A DNA stretch of 14,819 bases from an uncultured Prevotella sp. GTDB taxonomy: Bacteria > Bacteroidota > Bacteroidia > Bacteroidales > Bacteroidaceae. The stretch covers positions 1 to 14,819 of the forward strand of contig CALFUF010000175.1 of the NCBI GenBank assembly GCA_937916405.1, read 5' to 3'. Positions 7,945-13,906 of the stretch are shown piece after piece (the stretch's first letter is position 1; each line of letters opens with the position of its first letter). The notes beneath the pieces were generated by a model that was not told the DNA's origin, made no database searches, and was given only the letters and a program-made list of their open reading frames with translations. Position numbers and translations under genes: made by a program.

Positions 7945-8694
7945 ATGTTAGAAGTAAGAAACTTACACGCCAAGATTGGTGACAAAGAGATATTAAGAGG
8001 TATTAATCTCACTATTAAGGATGGTGAGACACATGCTATTATGGGACCCAATGGGTCTGGTAAGTCAACACTCTCAGCAGTGCTGGTGGGTAATCCTCTC
8101 TATGAAGTGACGGAGGGTGAGGCTTTCTTTAATGGGAAGAACCTGTTGGAGATGAAGCCAGAGGACCGTGCCCATGAGGGATTGTTCCTCTCTTTCCAGT
8201 ATCCTGTGGAGATTCCTGGAGTATCCATGACTAATTTCATGAAAGCAGCGATCAAAGAGAAGCGTAAATATCAAGGGCTGCCAGAGTTGAAGGCTTCCGA
8301 CTTTATCAAATTGATGCGTGAGAAACAGAAGATTGTGGAGTTGGACAACAAACTCGCTAACCGTTCAGTGAATGAGGGCTTCAGTGGTGGTGAGAAGAAA
8401 CGGAATGAGATTTTCCAGATGGCAATGCTCGAACCCCAACTCTCCATCCTCGATGAGACAGACTCGGGACTGGACGTGGATGCCATGCGTATTGTCGCAG
8501 AGGGGGTCAATAAGTTGCGCACCCCAGAGACCTCTTGTATCGTGATAACTCACTACGACCGTCTGTTGGAGATGATACGTCCCGATGTGGTGCATGTGCT
8601 CTATAAAGGACAGATAGTGAAGACAGCAGGTCCTGAATTGGCAAAAGAAATACAGGAACGTGGTTACGACTGGATAAAGGCTGAGGTGGAATGA
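7945..8694 (+). CDS. sufC: Fe-S assembly ATPase SufC
   Basis: SufC is the soluble ABC-type ATPase whose dimerisation remodels the SufB-SufD pair during cluster assembly. The 249-aa product shows Walker A GPNGSGKST at 34-42, the Q loop at Gln85 (SFQYP), the ABC signature SGGEKKR at 147-153, Walker B ending in Asp170-Glu171 (ILDETDSGLD, the D-loop text diagnostic of SufC) and the H-loop His203 (ITHYDR). It has no membrane segments, which distinguishes it from transporter ATPases. Its TGA stop overlaps the ATG of sufD in an ATGA arrangement, so the two are expected to be translationally coupled. Confidence 0.97.
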   Translation: MLEVRNLHAKIGDKEILRGINLTIKDGETHAIMGPNGSGKSTLSAVLVGNPLYEVTEGEAFFNGKNLLEMKPEDRAHEGLFLSFQYPVEIPGVSMTNFMKAAIKEKRKYQGLPELKASDFIKLMREKQKIVELDNKLANRSVNEGFSGGEKKRNEIFQMAMLEPQLSILDETDSGLDVDAMRIVAEGVNKLRTPETSCIVITHYDRLLEMIRPDVVHVLYKGQIVKTAGPELAKEIQERGYDWIKAEVE

Positions 8695-10016
8695 AAAGTG
8701 AGCAACAATATATAGAGCTTTACGAACAAGCACGTTCGATGATTGTTCAGCATTCGTCCGATGTGATGAATGCGGTGCGTGCTGCTGCCTATGAGAACTT
8801 GAAAGCGAACGGTTTTCCTTCTCGTAAAGTAGAGCGCTATAGATATACCGATATGCAGTCGCTCTTTGAGCCGGACTATGGTCTGAATCTCAATCGACTG
8901 GAGATTCCTGTCGACCCTTATGATGCCTTTCGTTGTGATGTCCCTAATCTGAGTACGTCACTCTACTTCGTCGTTAATGATGCATTTTATTCGAAGGCGA
9001 CCCCTAAGAGTCATCTCCCAGAGGGAGTCATCATAGGGTCTTTGAAAGAGTTCGCCACCACAGACTATTATCATCAGTTAGCCTCAAAAGATGATGATGC
9101 CGTTACGAGTCTGAATACGATGTTAGCGCAGGATGGGCTCTATGTCTATGTGCCTCAAGGAGTTGTGCTCGACCGTGCTATTCAAATCATAAATATTCTT
9201 CGCTCAGATGTCGACTTGATGGTGAATCGTCGGGTGCTGATTATCGTAGAAGAGGGTGCGGAGGCAAAATTCCTGTTCTGTGACCATGCGGCGGACGATC
9301 GTCATTTCCTCACTACTCAGGTCATTGAGGCTTTTGTGGGAGAGAACGCCAACCTCGATCTCTACTGTCTGGAAGAGACTCATGCCAAGAACGTACGTGT
9401 CAGCAATGTCTATATCGACCAGCAGGCAAACAGTCGTGTCAATCATAATGTCATTACTTTGCATAATGGTATCACTCGTAATAAACTCGACCTTCATCTG
9501 AGTGGCGAGGGTGCCGAGTGCTTCTGTAATGGTTGCGTGATAGCAGACAAACAGCAGCATGTGGATAATAATACGTTGATTACCCATCATGTTCCCCATT
9601 GTACGAGTCAGGAACTCTATAAATACGTGCTGAACGATGAGGCTGTAGGTGCTTTCGCTGGTAAGGTGTATGTGGCAAAGGATGCGCAGAAGACATCCTC
9701 GCAGATGACCAACCAGAATCTCTGTGCTACCAAAAAAGCAAGGATGTATACCCAGCCGATGTTGGAGATTTATGCGGATGATGTGAAGTGTGCCCATGGC
9801 TCTACTGTCGGACAGTTGAATGATGCGGCGATGTTCTATATGCGGCAGCGTGGTATCCCAGAGAAAGAAGCTCGACTCCTGTTGCAGAATGCTTTCGTCA
9901 ACGAGGTCATCGACCAGATGGAGTTGGAGCCATTGCGTGATCGTCTGCACTATCTGGTAGAGAAACGCTTCCGTGGCGAGTTGAACAAGTGTGAAGGTTG
10001 TAAACTCTGTAAGTAA
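8691..10016 (+). CDS. sufD: Fe-S assembly protein SufD
   Basis: SufD is the paralogue and partner of SufB in the SufBC2D scaffold, important for iron entry and complex shape. The 441-aa product has the right-handed beta-helix core typical of SufB/SufD. The conserved KCAHGST segment places Cys367 and His369 at the sites equivalent to E. coli Cys358 and His360, both at the SufB-SufD interface. Unusually, the last eight residues form a CxxCxxC tail (Cys434, Cys437, Cys440), which E. coli SufD lacks. The start overlaps sufC by 4 nt, and the TAA stop overlaps the ATG of sufS (TAATG). Confidence 0.95.
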   Translation: MKSEQQYIELYEQARSMIVQHSSDVMNAVRAAAYENLKANGFPSRKVERYRYTDMQSLFEPDYGLNLNRLEIPVDPYDAFRCDVPNLSTSLYFVVNDAFYSKATPKSHLPEGVIIGSLKEFATTDYYHQLASKDDDAVTSLNTMLAQDGLYVYVPQGVVLDRAIQIINILRSDVDLMVNRRVLIIVEEGAEAKFLFCDHAADDRHFLTTQVIEAFVGENANLDLYCLEETHAKNVRVSNVYIDQQANSRVNHNVITLHNGITRNKLDLHLSGEGAECFCNGCVIADKQQHVDNNTLITHHVPHCTSQELYKYVLNDEAVGAFAGKVYVAKDAQKTSSQMTNQNLCATKKARMYTQPMLEIYADDVKCAHGSTVGQLNDAAMFYMRQRGIPEKEARLLLQNAFVNEVIDQMELEPLRDRLHYLVEKRFRGELNKCEGCKLCK

Positions 10017-11242
10017 TGATTTATAATATAAATAAGGTACGCGAGGATTTTCCTATATTGTCCAGAGAAGTATATGGTAAGCCATTGGTTTATCTCGATA
10101 ATGCGGCGACGACCCAGAAACCACTCTGTGTGTTGGATGCTATGCGAGAGGAATACCTGAATGTGAATGCCAATGTGCATCGTGGTGTGCATTATCTGTC
10201 ACAACAGGCGACAGACTTACATGAGGCAGCACGTGAGAAGGTACGTCAGTTTATCAATGCCCCAAAGACAGAGGAGGTTGTCTTTACTCGTGGTACGACA
10301 GAGGCGATTAATCTTGTTGCCGCTTCTTTCTGTGCGAGTCAGATGAAGGAGGGTGATGAGGTGCTGGTGACAGAGATGGAGCACCATAGTAATATCGTAC
10401 CATGGCAGTTACAGGCACGGCAGCGGGGTATTGTGGTGAAGCATTTGCCGATGACGGATGACGGTCGTCTGGTTTGTTGCGATGATATCGCAACATACTT
10501 GACAGAAAGGACCAAACTGGTCAGTATTGCCCATGTCAGCAATGTGCTGGGGACAGTGAATCCTGTTGGTGAGATCATAAAGATAGCCCATGCCCATGGT
10601 ATTCCTGTCTTAGTGGATGGTGCCCAGAGTGCCCCCCACATGGCTATTGACGTGCAAGCGATGGATTGCGACTTCTACGCCTTCAGTGGTCATAAGATGT
10701 ATGGACCAACAGGTATTGGCGTGCTGTATGGTAAGGAGGAATGGTTAGAGAAACTGCCACCCTATCAGGGAGGTGGTGAGATGATCGACAAGGTGACATG
10801 GGAGAAGACTACCTTTGAGCGTCTGCCCTTTAAGTTTGAGGCAGGAACCCCCGATTATGTCGCCACCCATGGACTCGCCACAGCCATTGATTATATCCAT
10901 ACGATTGGTATGGAGAATATCCAGCAGCACGAACAGGAGTTGACACGCTATTGTATGGAGCAGTTGCAGACCATTGATGGTATGAGGATTTATGGTCCGC
11001 AACAGTCGTCTTCCAAAGATGCTGTGGTATCCTTTAATGTGGGTGATATCCATCATCTGGATTTAGGAACCCTCCTCGACCGTTTAGGTATTGCTGTCCG
11101 TACAGGTCATCATTGTGCCCAGCCACTGATGGATCGTTTGGGAATCCAAGGGACAGTACGTGCTTCCTTCGCCCTTTATAATACCCAGGACGAGGTGGAT
11201 ACCCTTGTCGCTGGTATCCGTCGCGTCAGTAAAATGTTTTAG
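10016..11242 (+). CDS. sufS: Cysteine desulfurase SufS
   Basis: SufS is a PLP-dependent class II cysteine desulfurase. It converts cysteine to alanine and carries the sulfur as a persulfide for the SufBCD scaffold. The 408-aa product has the PLP lysine at Lys227 (SGHKMYGPTG) and the active-site cysteine at Cys367 (RTGHHCAQPLM), close to K226 and C364 of the E. coli enzyme. The RTGHHCAQP context separates SufS from IscS/NifS. Other PLP-site text is visible, such as THG-like SQQAT, EMEHHSN (including the stacking His) and LVDGAQSAPH. No sulfur-transfer partner (SufE or SufU) and no A-type carrier is encoded in this window; they must lie elsewhere or be absent. Confidence 0.97.
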   Translation: MIYNINKVREDFPILSREVYGKPLVYLDNAATTQKPLCVLDAMREEYLNVNANVHRGVHYLSQQATDLHEAAREKVRQFINAPKTEEVVFTRGTTEAINLVAASFCASQMKEGDEVLVTEMEHHSNIVPWQLQARQRGIVVKHLPMTDDGRLVCCDDIATYLTERTKLVSIAHVSNVLGTVNPVGEIIKIAHAHGIPVLVDGAQSAPHMAIDVQAMDCDFYAFSGHKMYGPTGIGVLYGKEEWLEKLPPYQGGGEMIDKVTWEKTTFERLPFKFEAGTPDYVATHGLATAIDYIHTIGMENIQQHEQELTRYCMEQLQTIDGMRIYGPQQSSSKDAVVSFNVGDIHHLDLGTLLDRLGIAVRTGHHCAQPLMDRLGIQGTVRASFALYNTQDEVDTLVAGIRRVSKMF

Positions 11243-11258
11243 CTAACGCTTTTGTCTG

Positions 11259-12158
11259 ATGCGCCACGATAAGTTAGACAGAGAGTTGACGCTGATGCTC
11301 CTGATGACGGAGAACAGGAGATATACCGTTCAGCAGCTTTGTGAGCGGATGGATATCTCGAAGCGTACTTTATATTATTATCTGGACTTCTTTCGTGACA
11401 TTGGTTTTATTGTAGAGAAGAGAGGGACGGTATATAGTCTTGACAAGAACTCTCCCTTCTTCACGAAGCTCTTCCGCAAAGTGCATTTCACAGAAGATGA
11501 GGCTGTCACCATGCGTCGCATCTTGGAGAGCTCCGGGTCTCATAGTGCCATGGTGGAGCACTTAAAGCGAAAGCTCGATTCCCTTTACGATCTGAATATC
11601 CTTGCCGATGAGCAGTTGCGGGAGCGACAAGCGCTGAACCTCAGTGTCATCTATGATGCCATTAAGTACCATCGTAATGTGATCCTGCATCGTTACTCCT
11701 CTCCACATAGCAATAGCGTGACAGATCGCATTGTGGAGCCGTTTATGCTGATGAACGATAACAATGAGGTGCGCTGCTTTGAGTTGACCAGTGGGATGAA
11801 CAAGACCTTCAAGCTATCCCGCATGGAACGGGTAGAGTTGCTTGCTGACGAGTGGGAGCATGAAGCCCAGCATCGACAGCTGTTTACGGACATCTTTATG
11901 TTCAGTGCAGAGGAACAGATGCGTGTCACCCTCCTGTTAGGGCGACTGTCCTATAATCTGATGCTGGAGGAATATTCCAAGGCAGAGGCATATATCACCC
12001 CTCACGATACTCAGCACTGGTTGTTGGAACTCGATGTATGCAGCTATGCGGGTATTGGTCGTTTCGTGTTAGGACTCTACGAGGATATCACCATCATGGG
12101 CGATGAGGGTTTTAAGAAGTATATCCGTCAGCATATCGAACAAATGTACCAATTGTAA
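11259..12158 (+). CDS. WYL-domain transcriptional regulator
   Basis: This 299-aa protein is a putative DNA-binding regulator whose WYL domain would sense a ligand, often a nucleotide or nucleic acid. The N-terminal winged helix-turn-helix (about 5-60) contains YTVQQLCERMDISKRTLYY and FFRDIGFIVEKRG. A WYL domain lies at about 130-197, with VEPFMLMNDNNEVRCFEL; the eponymous W-Y-L triplet is replaced by C-F-E (173-175), and TFKLSRM follows. A WCX-like C-terminal extension covers about 218-299. The gene starts 16 nt after sufS in the same direction with no terminator or promoter between, so it is probably the last gene of the operon. Regulation of suf is an inference from position only. It has three scattered cysteines (28, 173, 261), not the cluster-binding set of IscR or SufR. 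Confidence 0.85.
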   Translation: MRHDKLDRELTLMLLMTENRRYTVQQLCERMDISKRTLYYYLDFFRDIGFIVEKRGTVYSLDKNSPFFTKLFRKVHFTEDEAVTMRRILESSGSHSAMVEHLKRKLDSLYDLNILADEQLRERQALNLSVIYDAIKYHRNVILHRYSSPHSNSVTDRIVEPFMLMNDNNEVRCFELTSGMNKTFKLSRMERVELLADEWEHEAQHRQLFTDIFMFSAEEQMRVTLLLGRLSYNLMLEEYSKAEAYITPHDTQHWLLELDVCSYAGIGRFVLGLYEDITIMGDEGFKKYIRQHIEQMYQL

Positions 12159-12164
12159 ACGGAT

Positions 12165-12187
12165 GTTAATATTTAAGAAGTATTAAC
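12165..12187. repeat. Perfect 7-bp inverted repeat downstream of the WYL gene
   Basis: GTTAATA (12165-12171) and TATTAAC (12181-12187) are perfect inverted copies separated by 9 nt. The segment lies just after the WYL stop codon and about 80 bp before the next start. The AT-rich arms and the absence of a following T run make a terminator unlikely. It resembles a dimeric-protein operator, but no protein can be assigned. Confidence 0.45.
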
Positions 12188-12229
12188 GAAGAAATTCGAA
12201 AAGTGAACTTATTGTGCACAGAATAGTCG

Positions 12230-12237
12230 TTCTTTTG
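12230..12237 (+). promoter_or_regulatory. Possible -7 box for the small membrane protein gene
   Basis: TTCTTTTG (followed by CA) matches TAnnTTTG at all positions but the second and shares the TTTGCA ending of the better promoters in this window. It lies 32 nt before the ATG. No -33 element is correctly spaced: the nearest TTG, 12212-12214, is only 15 nt upstream. The assignment is tentative. Confidence 0.4.
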
Positions 12238-12269
12238 CATCGTAGAAATCAATCAAAAGAATATACGAT

Positions 12270-12545
12270 ATGAAAAAGACAATGACTTTTCAGCACGAGG
12301 ACAGCCTCCTCATTCGCTTCGCACAGATGGTTCGCAAACCATTGGTGATCCTTGCCAGTTACTATTCCAAGGTGTTAGAGACAGAGATTAACCTTCGACA
12401 GACATTATTATTACTTAATGCTCAACTAGCGTTCTTCTTTACAGTCTTCCCAGTCTGCTCCCTTTTCCTTCGTGCCCTTTGCGTCCTGTGGCTTTGCGAT
12501 GCCCTGATGAAATGCAAAAAAGCAGGAATAGTAGAAAGGAATTGA
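12270..12545 (+). CDS. Small hydrophobic protein of unknown function, probably membrane-associated
   Basis: I do not recognise this 91-aa protein. The N-terminal 43 residues are mixed and partly amphipathic (SLLIRFAQMVRKPLVILAS). Residues 45-80 form one long hydrophobic stretch (TLLLLNAQLAFFFTVF, then PVCSLFLRALCVLWLCDALM), compatible with two short or one long membrane segment interrupted by Pro61. Four cysteines (63, 71, 76, 82) fall in or next to this stretch. The tail is basic (KCKKAGIVERN). A possible promoter box precedes it, and its codon use resembles that of its neighbours, so I consider it a real gene. It sits alone between the WYL regulator and rnhB; cotranscription with the regulator is possible. 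Confidence 0.6.
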   Translation: MKKTMTFQHEDSLLIRFAQMVRKPLVILASYYSKVLETEINLRQTLLLLNAQLAFFFTVFPVCSLFLRALCVLWLCDALMKCKKAGIVERN

Positions 12546-12566
12546 TACAGAAAGAGTCCTTTTCTT

Positions 12567-12597
12567 TTTGATGATAAAAGGAAATTGATTATCTTTG
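12567..12597 (+). promoter_or_regulatory. Promoter of rnhB
   Basis: TTTG at 12567-12570 and TATCTTTG at 12590-12597 are 19 nt apart, a full match to the Bacteroidota -33/-7 pattern. The box lies 23 nt before the chosen rnhB start and downstream of the alternative ATG at 12585. Confidence 0.8.
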
Positions 12598-12620
12598 CAC
12601 GCAGAGACTTGAGGAAATCA

Positions 12621-13223
12621 ATGCTACAAAGTCATTTTTACGAAGGGAAAACAGAGGCGGGCTGTGACGAGGCAGGTCGTGGTTGTCTTGCAGGTAGTGT
12701 CTATGCTGCGGCTGTCATCTTCCCAGAGGATTATCAGAATGCGGAGCTGAACGACTCCAAGCAGTTGACGGACAAGCGTCGCAAGCAATTGCGAGAGATT
12801 ATCGAGCACGATGCCATTGCTTGGGCTGTGGGTGTCGTGACACCAGAGGAGATTGACAAGGTCAACATCCTGAATGCCTCTATTCTCGCCATGCATCGTG
12901 CCCTCGACCAGTTGAAGGTGCGTCCAGAGGCTGTCATCGTGGATGGCAACCGCTTCAAACCTTATCAGAAACTACCCTATACCACTATTGTCAAAGGTGA
13001 TGGGAAATATCTTTCCATCGCTGCCGCCTCCATCCTTGCCAAGACCTATCGTGACGACTATATGGATCGTCTGGCTGAGGAGTACCCTCAATACGACTGG
13101 CTTTCCAACAAGGGCTATCCTACCCAGAAGCATCGTGAGGCGATTCGCCAATATGGCATCACTCCCTATCATCGTAAGACCTTCAATATGTTGGGCGATG
13201 GACAACTTTCTTTTGATTTTTAA
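12621..13223 (+). CDS. rnhB: Ribonuclease HII
   Basis: RNase HII cleaves the RNA strand of RNA-DNA hybrids and starts removal of single ribonucleotides misincorporated in DNA. The 200-aa product shows the acidic catalytic set Asp16-Glu17 (GCDEAGRG), Asp109 (VIVDGNRF) and Asp145 (ASILAKTYRD). The GRG motif at 19-21 contacts the ribonucleotide in known RNases HII, and DSKQLT at 45-50 is also conserved. I take the ATG at 12621 rather than the in-frame ATG at 12585, because the earlier one lies upstream of the -7 box and would add residues not typical of the family. It ends in LSFDF at the usual family length. Nothing in the sequence links it functionally to suf. Confidence 0.95.
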   Translation: MLQSHFYEGKTEAGCDEAGRGCLAGSVYAAAVIFPEDYQNAELNDSKQLTDKRRKQLREIIEHDAIAWAVGVVTPEEIDKVNILNASILAMHRALDQLKVRPEAVIVDGNRFKPYQKLPYTTIVKGDGKYLSIAAASILAKTYRDDYMDRLAEEYPQYDWLSNKGYPTQKHREAIRQYGITPYHRKTFNMLGDGQLSFDF

Positions 13224-13241
13224 GATAAACCCTTTATAGAT

Positions 13242-13497
13242 ATGACCCTACATTGTCTTTTTCTCGCAGCAGTCACTTCTTTGCTGAGTATGTTCGACCA
13301 GAAACAGGATGTCGCCTCTGCCAATCAGTTTTTCCAACAGCTCGACCAAGAGTCATTCACCAGAACCAATCCCCAATCTCCCCATCTTGCAAGTGGCAAG
13401 TCTGTGCGGCTTCGAGGAGTATAGTTCCTTTGCCCACACCTTTAAGCGTGTCTTTGGCATGTCGCCTAAGCAGTATAGGGAACAGGGGGAAAGGTGA
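13242..13497 (+). pseudogene. Remnant of an AraC-family regulator gene, internally deleted and out of frame
   Basis: The 3' part, in the frame ending at the TGA of 13495-13497, encodes an unmistakable AraC/XylS C-terminal helix-turn-helix: LPILQVASLCGFEEYSSF followed by AHTFKRVFGMSPKQYREQ. This is only about 40 residues, the second half of the roughly 100-residue DNA-binding domain. In another frame, the ATG at 13242 opens a 60-aa reading frame that begins like a signal peptide (MTLHCLFLAAVTSLLSM) and continues with ANQFFQQLDQESF. That looks to me like the N terminus of the large sensor-type AraC proteins of Bacteroidota. The two frames switch between about 13350 and 13385. The simplest reading is a gene that lost its middle, leaving start and end joined out of frame. 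The 3' identification is firm; the 5' part belonging to the same gene is inferred. Confidence 0.65.
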
Positions 13498-13506
13498 AAA
13501 CAGCAA

Positions 13507-13546
13507 CCTCCATCGAGGTCAGAAAACACCTCTGTGAGGGTCATCC
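13507..13546. repeat. Two imperfect CCTC-GAGG palindromes with a shared GTCA tail
   Basis: CCTCCATCGAGGTCA begins at 13507 and CCTCTGTGAGGGTCA begins at 13529. Both are small dyads with a 3-4 nt loop followed by a GTCA tail. Their starts are 22 bp apart, the same period as the clearer tandem repeat that follows. Confidence 0.4.
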
Positions 13547-13570
13547 AGTATCAGAGTAATTACAATTTGG

Positions 13571-13658
13571 CTTAAATTGCTGAGCAATCTAACTTAAATT
13601 GCTTTGCAATCTAATCTAAATTGCTGAACAATCTAGCTTAAATTGCAACAGCGGCAAT
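13571..13658. repeat. 22-bp palindromic tandem repeat, three copies plus a diverged fourth
   Basis: Units start at 13571, 13593, 13615 and 13637. Each begins CTTAAATTGC (TCTAAATTGC in unit 3). Units 1-3 continue with a 3-nt loop and then GCAATCTAA, CAATCTAG in the diverged unit. Within units 1-3 ATTGC-n3-GCAAT is a dyad (one mismatch in unit 3), flanked by TTA and TAA, so every unit can form a small hairpin. Unit 4 keeps ATTGC and GCAAT but with a 7-nt loop. The period of 22 is not a multiple of 3, which argues against coding. The repeats are too short and too close together for a CRISPR array. Confidence 0.85.
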
Positions 13659-13677
13659 CATGATTGACAGCAAAAAG

Positions 13678-13711
13678 AATGGTTCTTGACAGCCCAGGAA
13701 CCATTTTTTTT
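13678..13711 (+). terminator. Intrinsic terminator, possibly bidirectional
   Basis: AATGGTTC (13678-13685) and GAACCATT (13698-13705) form an 8-bp stem with a 12-nt loop, followed by T residues through 13711. A run of A (13672-13676) before the stem gives a T tract on the other strand as well. It is the first clear terminator downstream of rnhB and the AraC remnant, and may originally have served the lost regulator gene. Confidence 0.75.
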
Positions 13712-13784
13712 CCTTTATTAAAGGCATTTTGGAAGAAAATAACAACAATCCAGTTGTAATAACTAAACAATAAAACGAATAATT

Positions 13785-13825
13785 ATGCAGTTCTCGTTTC
13801 CTTTTTGGACGGGAACTGCATTTTT
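13785..13825 (+). terminator. Strong hairpin with T tract upstream of the korA promoter
   Basis: ATGCAGTTCTCGT (13785-13797) pairs with ACGGGAACTGCAT (13809-13821) over 13 bp with one G-U pair, around an 11-nt loop. TTTTTATT follows. It lies upstream of the predicted korA promoter, so it would not be part of the korA leader. No gene lies between it and the terminator about 75 bp upstream, so what it terminates is unclear. Confidence 0.7.
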
Positions 13826-13836
13826 ATTGCAAAATG

Positions 13837-13868
13837 TTTGGTTGTTCAATGAATATTTGCGAACTTTG
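13837..13868 (+). promoter_or_regulatory. Promoter of korA
   Basis: TTTG at 13837-13840 and GAACTTTG at 13861-13868 are 20 nt apart. The -7 box deviates from TAnnTTTG only at its first base. The predicted leader is about 35 nt, AT-rich, with no obvious structure. Confidence 0.65.
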
Positions 13869-13906
13869 CAGTCGTTTACGGAAAAGAATATATAATTAAA
13901 TACTTT

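Larger units (their letters stand above)
13498..13906. other. 409-bp non-coding region between the AraC remnant and korA
   Basis: I see no credible gene on either strand. From left to right it holds two CCTC-n-GAGG mini-palindromes (13507-13546), 22-bp tandem repeats (13571-13658), a hairpin with an 8-T run (13678-13711), an AT-rich spacer with a small ACAAC/GTTGT dyad (13742-13757), a 13-bp hairpin with a T tract (13785-13825), the korA promoter (13837-13868) and its short leader. Confidence 0.8.

Noticed and set aside
9204..9950. Minus-strand open frame of 248 codons inside sufD
   Set aside because: Antisense shadow of sufD; no family resemblance and no independent signals.
12546..12590. 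Terminator after the small membrane gene
   Set aside because: Only weak stems can be drawn (CCTTTT with AAAAGG over a 12-nt loop), without a T run; the segment is better explained by the rnhB promoter.
12585..12620. Upstream in-frame start for rnhB
   Set aside because: It lies before the TATCTTTG box at 12590-12597, so it would not be in the mRNA; the ATG at 12621 gives the normal family length.
13253..13537. 94-codon plus-strand frame across the AraC remnant
   Set aside because: It runs in a third frame; the recognisable helix-turn-helix text lies in a different frame, so this one is not the coding frame.
13571..13658. CRISPR array
   Set aside because: The units are contiguous 22-bp copies without unique spacers, and no cas gene is nearby.
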